Below, piece by piece: positions 44,460-53,292 of a stretch of 64,000 nt of DNA (positions within the stretch are counted from its first letter, which is position 1; each line of letters opens with the position of its first letter). The DNA lies in contig JAEWIS010000035.1 of NCBI GenBank assembly GCA_023386955.1, positions 62,001 through 126,000 on the forward strand. The letters are read 5' to 3'. A model generated the notes under the pieces. The model ran no database searches, had not been told where the DNA came from, and saw only the letters and a list, made by a program, of their open reading frames with translations. Made by a program: the position numbers and the translations under genes. The DNA is from Bacillota bacterium. Lineage in GTDB: Bacteria > Bacillota > Bacilli > Paenibacillales > NBRC-103111.

Positions 44460-45736
44460 ACACCTACGAAACATATAAGCCCATCAGTCTACCTTGGCTT
44501 CATTATGTGCCATCCCATTGGGACATGGTTCGTAATAAAGTTGTTATGAAAGAATCAAAAAACACTGTTGGTGATGAGTCATCAAAATACACTCTCTTGT
44601 CATTGACAAAAAGTGGTGTTATTGTTAGGGATTTAACGCAAATGAAAGGCAAGTTTCCTAGTGATTTTAGCACCTATAAAATAGTAGAAGACGAGCAGAT
44701 TATTTTTTGTCTCTTTGATATAGATGAAACTCCTCGTACCGTAGGGCTCTCACATCATTCTGGAATGATAACAGGAGCTTACGATGTTTTTTACATTACA
44801 GGTATCAATCCCAAATATCTGCAATACTACTATTTGTCGCTTGATAATGTAAAGGCTATGCGTCCGCTGTACACAGGTTTAAGAAAAGTTATTGGGATGA
44901 CGACCTTTATGCAAATATCCTTACCCCTCCCGCCACGTACCGAGCAGGATCAAATTGTCTGCTTTCTTGACTGGAAGCTGTCACAGATAAACCGCCTTAT
45001 CAACGCAAAGAAAAAACAAATTGCTCTGCTGCAGGACCAGAAGCGAGTGGTGGTGAATGAGGCAGTAATGAATGCTGCGTGGTCAACCCGTAGACTGAAA
45101 ACGTTCTTAAAGGAAAGTAATGATGCTGTCGGCGATAAAGCTGATGAATACGATTTACTTTCTCTAACAAAAGGCGGCGTAATTATTCGAGATCTTAGCA
45201 CAGGAAAGGGAAAGTTTCCGAGTGATTTCGGGACATATAAAGTAGTCCGTGCTGGTCAAATAATTTTTTGCTTATTTGATATCGATGAAACGCCACGAAC
45301 CGTTGGTTTATCCTATAATGACGGTATGATTACTGGTGCGTATGATGTGTTTTCAATTAGTGACATCGAACCTAAGTTTCTTGAATACTACTTCATTGCG
45401 ATTGATAATGTTAAAGGGTTAAAACCTCTATACTCTGGACTTCGAAAAGTTGTAAATAAAGAAAAATTTCTACAAATACAAGTTCCAATACCCCCCATTA
45501 AGGAACAACAATCAATCGTTGTAGAACTTGATGCTAAATGTGCCTGCATTAATAGACTAATCGAAAAAATTAATACTGAGATCAAATTCCTCAATGAATA
45601 TCGCATACGTTTAATTTCCGATGTAGCTACCGGAAAGATTGATGTGCGAAATGAAACTGTGCCTGACTATGAAGCAATTGAAGAAACGGCAGAGAATGAG
45701 TCGTTGGTTGTTAACGAAGAAGAATTGTATGAATAG
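44456..45736 (+). CDS. hsdS: Type I restriction-modification specificity subunit HsdS with two near-duplicate recognition domains
   Basis: The 426-residue protein starts at TTG 44456 (GGAGG at 44440-44444), overlapping the hsdM stop. It has the HsdS layout: recognition domain 1, a conserved helix ('FLDWKLSQINRLINAKKKQI'), recognition domain 2, and a second helix ('ELDAKCACINRLIEKINTEI'). The two recognition domains are very alike: 'GKFPSDF.TYK', 'IIFCLFDIDETPRTVGLS', 'GMITGAYDVF' and 'LY.GLRKV' occur in both. HsdS halves normally differ and read different half-sites. Here the DNA target should have two similar halves in inverted order. Confidence 0.93.
   Translation: MNTYETYKPISLPWLHYVPSHWDMVRNKVVMKESKNTVGDESSKYTLLSLTKSGVIVRDLTQMKGKFPSDFSTYKIVEDEQIIFCLFDIDETPRTVGLSHHSGMITGAYDVFYITGINPKYLQYYYLSLDNVKAMRPLYTGLRKVIGMTTFMQISLPLPPRTEQDQIVCFLDWKLSQINRLINAKKKQIALLQDQKRVVVNEAVMNAAWSTRRLKTFLKESNDAVGDKADEYDLLSLTKGGVIIRDLSTGKGKFPSDFGTYKVVRAGQIIFCLFDIDETPRTVGLSYNDGMITGAYDVFSISDIEPKFLEYYFIAIDNVKGLKPLYSGLRKVVNKEKFLQIQVPIPPIKEQQSIVVELDAKCACINRLIEKINTEIKFLNEYRIRLISDVATGKIDVRNETVPDYEAIEETAENESLVVNEEELYE
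44524..45515 (+). repeat. Internal duplication: the two recognition domains of HsdS
   Basis: Copy 1 covers about 44524-44960 and copy 2 about 45089-45515. At protein level the copies share most residues over some 140 positions. At DNA level they have drifted, so the duplication is old or the two halves were drawn from related alleles. Confidence 0.8.
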
Positions 45737-45760
45737 ATGATAAAACGGGGGTGATCATTA

Positions 45761-46348
45761 ATGCTTGACATAAAAGAGTGGAAGTGGGAAAAAGTAAAAT
45801 CTAAAGATAAAGTAGAGCATACTTTGTCATGCCCATATTGTAACGTTAAGGTTCGAGCTACATCCGATACAAGAATATTTGATGCAGATACGGGCGCAAT
45901 AAAGTATCACATATTTAAATGCCCAGAATGTTGTATGCCTATAACTATTGGACTCGACGGAAGAATCATACCCACATCCCAGTTTTTACCGTTTGAAGAT
46001 GTTCCATTTTTGCCATTCAGAATAGAGAAAATGTATTGCGAATGTAGGAAATGCTTCTCCAACGATTGCTTTTATTCGGTTATAATGGTTGCCCGTACAA
46101 TGATAATGCATATAGCGGCAGATTTAGGTGCAGCATCAAATCTTAAGTTTATAGAATATATAGACTACTTAGAACATCAAGGATATATATCAAGGCACAG
46201 TAGGACTTGGGTTGACAAAATAAGAAAATTAGGAAATCAGTACATACACGAATTGGATGAAGCAACTAAACAAGAGGCTGAATTAGCAATTATCTTCATT
46301 ATGCATTTATTGATCGATGTATATAAGTTGCCGGAGATGGCGAAATAG
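45761..46348 (+). CDS. DUF4145-domain protein inside the restriction operon
   Basis: The 195-residue protein has two zinc knuckles (CPYC, residues 25-28; CPEC near 53-56) and another CECRKC, followed by a helical domain ('IMVARTMIMHIAADLGAASN', 'KIRKLGNQYIHEL', 'ELAIIFIMHLLIDVY') typical of DUF4145. These proteins are often found next to type I restriction genes and in HsdR C-termini; they are thought to help or regulate, but the role is unknown. AACGGGGGTG precedes the ATG. It lies between hsdS and hsdR in one direction with short gaps, so it is part of the operon. Confidence 0.85.
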   Translation: MLDIKEWKWEKVKSKDKVEHTLSCPYCNVKVRATSDTRIFDADTGAIKYHIFKCPECCMPITIGLDGRIIPTSQFLPFEDVPFLPFRIEKMYCECRKCFSNDCFYSVIMVARTMIMHIAADLGAASNLKFIEYIDYLEHQGYISRHSRTWVDKIRKLGNQYIHELDEATKQEAELAIIFIMHLLIDVYKLPEMAK

Positions 46349-46360
46349 GGGGGGTTGTTT

Positions 46361-49318
46361 ATGGGAACCAACGTTAAAGAACAAGGTTTTGAGTCACTAA
46401 TTGTCAATCACCTTGTTACGCAAAATGGTTTTGAGCAGGGCGAAAGCTCTGACTACAACCGCGAATACGCCATTGATGAAACGCGGTTGTTACGCTTTTT
46501 AGAAGTGACTCAATTCGAACAAATGGAGTTGCTTGAGATAAAAAAAAGCAGACAAAAATATAATCAGTTTCTTAACCGCCTAAGTGGTGAAATTGCCAAG
46601 CGCGGTGTAATTGATGTACTTAGAAATGGGGTGAAAATCTACCCTGCAAACCTAGTAATGTTCTATATGACTCCATCACTTAAAAATGCAGCTGCAAAAA
46701 AAATATTCGAACAGAATATCTTCAGTGTAACACGTCAACTGATGTATTCCAGAGACAGCACCACTCTTGCGTTGGATTTGTGTATTTTCATAAATGGTCT
46801 GCCCGTTATCACTTGCGAGTTAAAGAACCAGTTGACCAGCCAAGACGTAGACGACGCAGTTTGGCAATATAAAACTGATCGTGACCCGAAGGAACTGTTG
46901 TTTACGTTCAAACGGTGTATGGTGCATTTTGCTGTAGATGATGCCAGAGTGAAGTTTTGCACAAAATTAAGTGGCAAAAGCTCATGGTTCTTGCCCTTTG
47001 ATAAAGGCTATAATGACGGTGCTGGCAACCCGCCGAACTCGGATGGAATTATGACTGATTACCTGTGGAAACAGATTTTCACGAGAGCAGAGCTTGCTAA
47101 TATAATCGAAAATTACGCTCAAGTAGTGGAACGAATTGATCCAGACACTAAGGTGAAATCATATACACAAATTTTCCCTCGCTATCATCAGCTTGCAGTG
47201 GTCAAGTCCTTGCTTGCTAATGTAAAGGCTAACGGCGTGGGACAACGGTATTTAATCCAGCACAGTGCAGGAAGTGGTAAGTCAAACTCCATTGCGTGGC
47301 TGGCGCACCAAATTGTTGGCTTGGAGCGTAATGGAGGTAACGTCTTTGATTCGGTTATCATAGTCACCGATCGCGTGAATCTCGATAAGCAAATCCGTGA
47401 CACAATCAAGCAGTTCATGCAGGTTTCTAACACTGTTGCATGGGCGGAGCATTCTGGAGATCTACGTAAAGCAATAGCCGGTGGTAAGAAAATCATTATC
47501 ACCACCGTTCAAAAATTCCCCTACATTTTGGAGGGCATCGGCACGGCTCACAAGGGGCGTAGCTTTGCCATTATCATTGATGAGGCACACTCCAGCCAAA
47601 GCGGTGATATGTCCGCTTCTATGAACATTGCCCTTGGAGGCGATTATAACCCCGTTAATGACACTGAAGATAAAATCAACCTTCTGATTGAAGGGCGCAA
47701 AATGTTGACCAATGCCAGTTATTTCGCCTTTACGGCCACGCCGAAAAACAAAACGCTGGAGATATTTGGTGTTCCTGTTCCTCAACCGGATGGCACGGTG
47801 AAACACGTTCCATTTCACAATTATTCCATGAAACAAGCAATCCAAGAAGGTTTCATCTTGGATGTGCTGCAATATTATACGCCTATTAAGAGCTACTACA
47901 AGCTAGCAAAGATTATCACTGAAAATCCAATGTTCGATAAGAAAAAGGCTCAGAAACGCCTCCGCGCCTTTGTCGAGGGCGATCAGTTTGCGTTGAACAC
48001 CAAAGCAAACATTATCGTGGAGCATTTCCATGAGCAAGTTATCTCTAAGGCAAAAATCGGTGGCAAAGCCCGTTGCATGGTGGTCACCGCCGGCATCGAA
48101 CGGGCTATTGACTATTACTATGCTATTACCCAATGTCTTGCTGAGCGGAAAAGTCCATATAAAGCCATCGTCGCTTTTTCTGGAGAGAAGAAGTACGAGG
48201 AAAAAATGCTGACTGAGTCTACTGTTAATGGATTTCCTAGCAATCAGATTGAAAAGAACTTTAAAACAGAGCCTTACCGCTTCCTAATTGTTGCGGACAA
48301 ATTTCAAACGGGTTATGACGAGCCTTTACTTCACACTATGTATATTGACAAAATTTTAACGGATATCAAGGCGGTTCAAACTCTATCTCGCTTGAATCGT
48401 GCTCATCCCGATAAACATGATACCTTTGTTTTGGACTTTGCCAACGAGCCGGATGATATAAAAGAGTCGTTCTCGCGCTATTACCGTACAACAATTCTAT
48501 CAAATGAAACTGATCCAAACAAACTCTATGACTTGATTGCGGCCATGGAACAGCATGAGGTTTATACAGAGTACCATGTTGACGACTTTATTGGGCTGTA
48601 CCTCAACGGCGCCGAGAGGGAAAAGCTCGATCCGATTTTGGATACTTGCGCCGCGATGTACAAAGGCTTAGATGTGGATGCTCAAGTGGAGTTCAAAGGC
48701 TCTGCCAAAGGATTTGTCCGCACATATGGCTTCTTAGGAGCAATCTTGCCCTATGGTAATGCCGGATGGGAAAAACTCGCTATCTTCCTAAGGCTACTCT
48801 TGCCCAAGCTTCCCTCGCCTATAGAAGAAGATTTATCAGCAGGTATTTTGGAGGCAATTGACCTTGATAGTTACCGAGCTGAGGCTCAGGCTATGGTTTC
48901 TATTCAGTTGCAAGATTCCGACGCAGAAGTTGGCCCAGTACCTACAAGTGCCATCGGAGGTAATCAAACACCAGAGCTTGATTTGCTCACCAATATTCTG
49001 TCTACATTTAATGATCTATTTGGCAATATTGACTGGAAAGATGCAGATAATGTTCGAGCCCAAATCCAGCGCATTCCAGGCATGGTGTCGCAAGATAAGG
49101 CGTACCAAAACGCTATGAAAAACTCCGATAGACAAAATGCTCGTATGGAAAGTGATCGTGCCCTTCAAACGGCAATCCTCAGCGTCATGTCCGATAACAT
49201 GGAACTTTTTAAGCAATTTACGGACAATCAGTCTTTCAAAAAATGGCTAGCGGATATGGTGTTTAGTGTGACTTATAACGCAGAAGGCAAGGCTTATGAT
49301 GGACAGAAGACTATTTAA
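46361..49318 (+). CDS. hsdR: Type I restriction endonuclease subunit HsdR
   Basis: From ATG 46361 (run of G before it; the TTG two codons earlier is less well placed) the protein has 985 residues. The N-terminal nuclease of the PD-(D/E)xK type shows 'LDLCIFINGLPVITCELKNQ', with the ExK in CELK. The motor has Walker A 'HSAGSGKSNS', DEAH in 'AIIIDEAHSSQSG', 'FAFTATPKNKTLE' and later 'QTGYDEPLLHTMYIDK' and 'QTLSRLNRAHPDKHDTFVLD'. The C-terminal helical part (from 850) binds HsdM/HsdS. HsdR pulls DNA through the complex and cuts away from the site when it is unmethylated. All motifs look intact, so the system should work. Confidence 0.95.
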   Translation: MGTNVKEQGFESLIVNHLVTQNGFEQGESSDYNREYAIDETRLLRFLEVTQFEQMELLEIKKSRQKYNQFLNRLSGEIAKRGVIDVLRNGVKIYPANLVMFYMTPSLKNAAAKKIFEQNIFSVTRQLMYSRDSTTLALDLCIFINGLPVITCELKNQLTSQDVDDAVWQYKTDRDPKELLFTFKRCMVHFAVDDARVKFCTKLSGKSSWFLPFDKGYNDGAGNPPNSDGIMTDYLWKQIFTRAELANIIENYAQVVERIDPDTKVKSYTQIFPRYHQLAVVKSLLANVKANGVGQRYLIQHSAGSGKSNSIAWLAHQIVGLERNGGNVFDSVIIVTDRVNLDKQIRDTIKQFMQVSNTVAWAEHSGDLRKAIAGGKKIIITTVQKFPYILEGIGTAHKGRSFAIIIDEAHSSQSGDMSASMNIALGGDYNPVNDTEDKINLLIEGRKMLTNASYFAFTATPKNKTLEIFGVPVPQPDGTVKHVPFHNYSMKQAIQEGFILDVLQYYTPIKSYYKLAKIITENPMFDKKKAQKRLRAFVEGDQFALNTKANIIVEHFHEQVISKAKIGGKARCMVVTAGIERAIDYYYAITQCLAERKSPYKAIVAFSGEKKYEEKMLTESTVNGFPSNQIEKNFKTEPYRFLIVADKFQTGYDEPLLHTMYIDKILTDIKAVQTLSRLNRAHPDKHDTFVLDFANEPDDIKESFSRYYRTTILSNETDPNKLYDLIAAMEQHEVYTEYHVDDFIGLYLNGAEREKLDPILDTCAAMYKGLDVDAQVEFKGSAKGFVRTYGFLGAILPYGNAGWEKLAIFLRLLLPKLPSPIEEDLSAGILEAIDLDSYRAEAQAMVSIQLQDSDAEVGPVPTSAIGGNQTPELDLLTNILSTFNDLFGNIDWKDADNVRAQIQRIPGMVSQDKAYQNAMKNSDRQNARMESDRALQTAILSVMSDNMELFKQFTDNQSFKKWLADMVFSVTYNAEGKAYDGQKTI

Positions 49319-49734
49319 ATATTAGAGTATGTGTGAAGAGAGGACTGTATTGATAATGAAATCTAGAATTGTTGATAGAGCTCTCTCGTTCCACGTGTAT
49401 TAGTCCTAAATCAGGAAATAAAGAGGTAGAGGATGTAAATCAGAAAGAAAAAATAATAATGCAAAAATATGAACGACAAACCGTCTATTTTCACTTTCCA
49501 GTGGGAGTAGACGTTTTTTTAATAGTGATTTTGAGGAATTAAAATAGATTCATAGGAGGTTTATAAACTACAAGGAGGGTAATTTTTAAACTCATTTAAG
49601 TCAAGGATGAAAGCCCTCATAATCAAATACAAAGATTATTAAACCAGTTTATTTCCTATCCCAAAACGAAGCTGCATAACGCAAGGTAGACGAATTAATC
49701 ACCCTTTATACCAACACAACAAGGAGGAGCCCAC
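49319..49734. other. Gene-free stretch at the right edge of the defence island
   Basis: No gene is seen. It contains one terminator (49482-49520) and, at about 49553-49585, two ribosome-site-like sequences (AGGAGG and AAGGAGGG) with no open frame after them, perhaps left from a lost gene. Base composition shifts here from AT-rich to more GC-rich. Confidence 0.5.
49482..49520 (+). terminator. Terminator of the restriction operon
   Basis: CGTCTA and TAGACG form the outer stem with CACT and AGTG as an inner stem, followed by seven T residues. Confidence 0.8.
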
Positions 49735-50043
49735 ATGAATTTCCCACCCTGGTTTTTGGAGACGATGCAAGGTCGGTTGGAGGAGGTGGCGGCGCGGATT
49801 GAGCGTCATGGTGATTTTGGGCAGGTCCGCGGGGAGGAGGATGCGGCGTTTGCGGCTTTGTTCGGTTCTGTGGATGTGACGCGGATTCCGGAGTTTGTGG
49901 AGTGGGAGGATAAGCATTATATCCGGCAGGGGCTTCAGCATGAGCGTCTGTATCTGCAAGGGCTGCAGGATGGGGTGCAGCTTGCGGTGGGGTTGTTGTT
50001 TTCTTCTGGTCCGTTTGAGCGGGAGACACCCGGTAAAGGTTGA
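49735..50043 (+). CDS. Small helical protein of unknown function
   Basis: The 102-residue protein is mainly helical and acidic, with 'LEEVAARIERHGDFGQVRGE' and 'YIRQGLQHERLYLQGLQDGV'. I do not recognise the family. It has AAGGAGGAG before the ATG and its own terminator, and codon use is GC-rich like the downstream genes. It is therefore probably a core gene of the host rather than part of the AT-rich island. Confidence 0.7.
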   Translation: MNFPPWFLETMQGRLEEVAARIERHGDFGQVRGEEDAAFAALFGSVDVTRIPEFVEWEDKHYIRQGLQHERLYLQGLQDGVQLAVGLLFSSGPFERETPGKG

Positions 50044-50069
50044 TCGGGTTCGAATCAGGTATGATCCAG

Positions 50070-50095
50070 CCACTCGTGAAACGGGTGGTTTTTTT
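50070..50095 (+). terminator. Terminator of the small helical gene
   Basis: CCACTCG pairs with CGGGTGG (one G-U pair) over five bases, followed by seven T residues. Confidence 0.8.
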
Positions 50096-50190
50096 ACTGA
50101 ACATTTACAAGGACATTTTCCTGTTGGAATGATATTATTTAGTTTATTAGCATTATTTTCGTTTTCTTGCAGATTGGGGTTGGGTTCATC

Positions 50191-52338
50191 ATGGGCAGGC
50201 TTCTTCGGTTCGGTTCTCGTACGCTCTGGCTTTATATAGCGGCTGCCGTTGTGGTTGGGGTGGTTGCCTGCTATGCCGTCATCTCTGCATCAGGTTCCCC
50301 TGCGCTCCAAAGTGAAGAGGGCATTCTGGATGTGACGCAGGCGCATGTCCGTGAGCATCCCCTCCCGTTAAAAGGGGAGTGGGCGTTCTATTGGCAGGAG
50401 CTGCTGTCGCCGGAAGACATCCATAATCGTGCTGGAAGAAACGGAGATCAAAACCATTGGATTACCATCCCGAACTCCTGGCTGGGTTACCGGTTAGATG
50501 GTGAGCCGTTAAGCGGTACAGGCTATGCAACCTTTCGGCTGGTGATTAAGCTTGGTGAGCAGGATCGGAATGAGCGGCTTGCGCTGCGGCTGCCTACGAT
50601 CTTCCATGCGTATAAGCTATGGGTGAATGGTGAGCTGTTGGCGGAGGTTGGGGTGGTTGGTCCGGACAAGAGCAGTGTGACTCCGCGTCTGGCCACGAGA
50701 CTGGTGTTCTTCCAGCCTGAGCGTGACCAGGTGGAGCTGGTGATGCAGGTGGCCAACTTCCATCATAAGCGTGGCGGCATCACCTCGAATATTGAGCTGG
50801 GCGGCAGTGATGTGTTAACGGTCAAGACCAAGCTGAGAATTGCTGCTGATATGTTCATCACCGCAAGCCTGCTGGTGATTGGACTGTATCACCTGCTGCT
50901 GTTTATCCTGCGGCGCAAGGACAGGGCTGCCTTGTATTTTGGCCTGTTCACCGTGTTGATGGGTATCCGGTCCTTGCTGGTGGGCGAGCTTTTGCTTACA
51001 CAATTGTGGCCTTCCATTCCATGGGGATTGCAGTTCAAGCTCGAATACCTGATTCTTTGCAGCTGTGCATACATCATCATGAGGTACTTCGATTGTATTT
51101 TCCCCGATTATGTGTCGCGGTGGTTTCATCTTGCCACGCGGATCGTAACGGCTGTTCTGTGTACCGTTGTGGTGGTGACTCCTGCACGCATCTATACCCA
51201 ATTATTAGTAATAATCGGTGTGTTCATTGTTCTCCATATGGTTTATCTCATGGTTGGGCTGGCCCATGAAGCTATGCGGCGCAAGGAGGGAGCGCTGATC
51301 TTCCTGCTGGTGTCGGTGGTGGCTCTGGTTACGGTCATCAACGATTTCCTATACTATAATGAATGGTCCCGGGTGGGAAATACATCGCCGCTTGGTTTGC
51401 TGGTATTTACGGTGGCCCAGATCATTCTGCTATCGTCCCGGTTTACCCGGGCGGCAACGAATGAAGAACGGATCACACGTGAGCTGCAGGATGCGAACCA
51501 CAAGCTGGTGGAGATGAATACGAATCTGGAACGGCTCGTACAGGAGCGCACCCATGCCTTATCTGCTGCGCATGATGATCTGCGCACCTCCTATGACCGG
51601 CTGCTCCACTCCGAACAAGGGAGGAAGAAGCTGCTTGCTTATATCACCCATGATCTGCGGCTGCCGCTGTCCAGCATGCTGGGTTATGTAGAGGCGGTGC
51701 AGGACGGGGTCAAGCCGGAACGCAATGATCAGTATCTGAAGTATATCCGGGATAATACCATACGGATTAACCGCATGATCGAGGAGCTGTCCTTCCTGTC
51801 GCATTTGGAGACGGGACAGGTTCCGTACCGGATGAGGCCGGTTCAGGTGAAGCCCTTCCTGCAAGGTTTTTTTGAACAGTATGAGCTGGTTGTGCGTGAC
51901 GCAGGGCTGGAGTTTGTGCTGGATATGGGAGCTGCGGAGGAGCAATCGCATAACCTGCTTGTTGTGGAGATGGATGAGCAGCGCTTCGATCAGGCTTTGT
52001 TTAATCTGGTGTCCAACGCCATGAAGTTCACCTCCAGAGGGGGGCTGGTGCGTATTGCGCTGGCGGTGGAAGAGGTGGAGCATATCCGGTATGCGGTCAT
52101 CCGCGTAGAGGATTCCGGCATGGGTATTCCTCCGGACCAGCTGGAAGAAATCTTCAACCGCAATTACAAGGTGGAGCGGCCGGGCGTGGAGCAGGGAGCA
52201 GAGGGCAGCGGGCTGGGGCTGGCGATTTGCAGGGAAATCGTCCAAGCCCATGGCGGGACGGTCCGGGCGGAGAGCGACGGCAGGACGGGGGCGGTATTCT
52301 ACGTGTCGCTTCCTTGTATGGTAAGGAGCTGCGAGTAA
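50191..52338 (+). CDS. Membrane sensor histidine kinase with 7TMR-DISM sensor region
   Basis: From ATG 50191 the protein has 715 residues. A first membrane helix is followed by an extracytoplasmic jelly-roll (about 35-205, 'LPLKGEWAFYWQELL', 'FRLVIKLGEQDRNERLALRL', a 7TMR-DISMED2-like carbohydrate-binding fold), then seven membrane segments (about 215-420). A coiled coil leads to the phosphoacceptor 'AYITHDLRLPLSSMLGYVEA' and an HATPase with 'NLVSNAMKFTSRGG', 'VEDSGMGIPPDQ' and 'GSGLGLAICREIVQAHGG'. The signal is probably a sugar or wall-derived ligand; this is inferred from the sensor fold. Its partner response regulator lies 48 bases downstream. Confidence 0.92.
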   Translation: MGRLLRFGSRTLWLYIAAAVVVGVVACYAVISASGSPALQSEEGILDVTQAHVREHPLPLKGEWAFYWQELLSPEDIHNRAGRNGDQNHWITIPNSWLGYRLDGEPLSGTGYATFRLVIKLGEQDRNERLALRLPTIFHAYKLWVNGELLAEVGVVGPDKSSVTPRLATRLVFFQPERDQVELVMQVANFHHKRGGITSNIELGGSDVLTVKTKLRIAADMFITASLLVIGLYHLLLFILRRKDRAALYFGLFTVLMGIRSLLVGELLLTQLWPSIPWGLQFKLEYLILCSCAYIIMRYFDCIFPDYVSRWFHLATRIVTAVLCTVVVVTPARIYTQLLVIIGVFIVLHMVYLMVGLAHEAMRRKEGALIFLLVSVVALVTVINDFLYYNEWSRVGNTSPLGLLVFTVAQIILLSSRFTRAATNEERITRELQDANHKLVEMNTNLERLVQERTHALSAAHDDLRTSYDRLLHSEQGRKKLLAYITHDLRLPLSSMLGYVEAVQDGVKPERNDQYLKYIRDNTIRINRMIEELSFLSHLETGQVPYRMRPVQVKPFLQGFFEQYELVVRDAGLEFVLDMGAAEEQSHNLLVVEMDEQRFDQALFNLVSNAMKFTSRGGLVRIALAVEEVEHIRYAVIRVEDSGMGIPPDQLEEIFNRNYKVERPGVEQGAEGSGLGLAICREIVQAHGGTVRAESDGRTGAVFYVSLPCMVRSCE

Positions 52339-52386
52339 AATAGCGGAACGTTATTTCGCAGTCTCGAAGTGAAGGAAGGTGACGGT

Positions 52387-53094
52387 ATGGCGGACGCTTA
52401 CAAAATATTGATCGTCGATGATGATCCCCATATATGCGAAATTGTTCAGGTGTATTGCGAGCGGGAGGGGTTCATCTCCTCTTACAGTCATAACGGGGCG
52501 GAAGCGATGAAGCTGCTGGTTTCGTTCCAGCCGGATTTGATTGTACTGGATGTGCTGCTGGCGAATGAAAACGGCATTGACTGGTGCAGGAACGCACGAG
52601 CCTACACGGATGCGCCGATTCTGTTTCTGAGCAGCCGTGAGGAGGACGAGGTGAAGATCAGCGCCTTGTCCTATGGCGGCGACGATTATGTGACCAAGCC
52701 GTTCAGTCCTGGGGTACTCATGGCCAAGATCAGGGCTCATCTTCGCAGAGTGTCCAAGGGCAGGAGAGAACAGCTGCTGGAGCTGCCGGGGCTGACGCTG
52801 GATTTCTACGCACAGACTGTCAACATGGGGAGTGAATCTATCTTTTTATCCCAAAAAGAATTCAATCTGCTGTCCTATATGGCACAAAACGTGAATCGCC
52901 CCGTCAGTGTCGATGCGTTGTTTCAGCTTGTCTGGGGCATGGAGAGCCTGAAGGATACAAGAACAGTGGCTGTACACATTAGCAATCTCCGCAAGAAAAT
53001 CGAGGCTGACCCAGCCAATCCCGAGAGAATCATTACGGTTCGGGGAGGCGGCTATATGCTGGTTGCCAGAGGTGCTGCACAAGCGCGGACATAG
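52387..53094 (+). CDS. OmpR-family response regulator
   Basis: Starting at ATG 52387, behind AAGGAAGGTG, the protein has 235 residues: a receiver domain (acidic pocket DDD at 11-13, phosphoacceptor Asp55 in 'LIVLDVLLANENG', Lys in 'DDYVTKPFSP') and an OmpR/PhoB winged helix ('LSQKEFNLLSYMAQN', 'TVAVHISNLRKKIEADP', 'ITVRGGGYML'). It is the partner of the histidine kinase just upstream and probably controls the MFS and transglutaminase-fold genes that follow; this last point is inference. Confidence 0.93.
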   Translation: MADAYKILIVDDDPHICEIVQVYCEREGFISSYSHNGAEAMKLLVSFQPDLIVLDVLLANENGIDWCRNARAYTDAPILFLSSREEDEVKISALSYGGDDYVTKPFSPGVLMAKIRAHLRRVSKGRREQLLELPGLTLDFYAQTVNMGSESIFLSQKEFNLLSYMAQNVNRPVSVDALFQLVWGMESLKDTRTVAVHISNLRKKIEADPANPERIITVRGGGYMLVARGAAQART

Positions 53095-53292
53095 GCCGTG
53101 TTTGCTAACACTCCCTAGCGCCGCGGGGGTTATCGGTTCTATCTTTAAAATTGAACAACGGGCTTCTCCGTTATCCTCGGATAATGAAGAGGCCCCTTGT
53201 TTGTTGTGCGTCGATGGAGTAATAAAGGGGCATTGCGGCTGGTATTCTATGGTATACTCTTGGTAAATCGCGATCAGAAAGGTAGTCACCCC

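Noticed and set aside
51559..52251. Minus-strand frame of 230 codons opposite the 7TMR-DISM histidine kinase
   Set aside because: Shadow of the kinase ATPase region; composition is not protein-like and no ribosome site is present.
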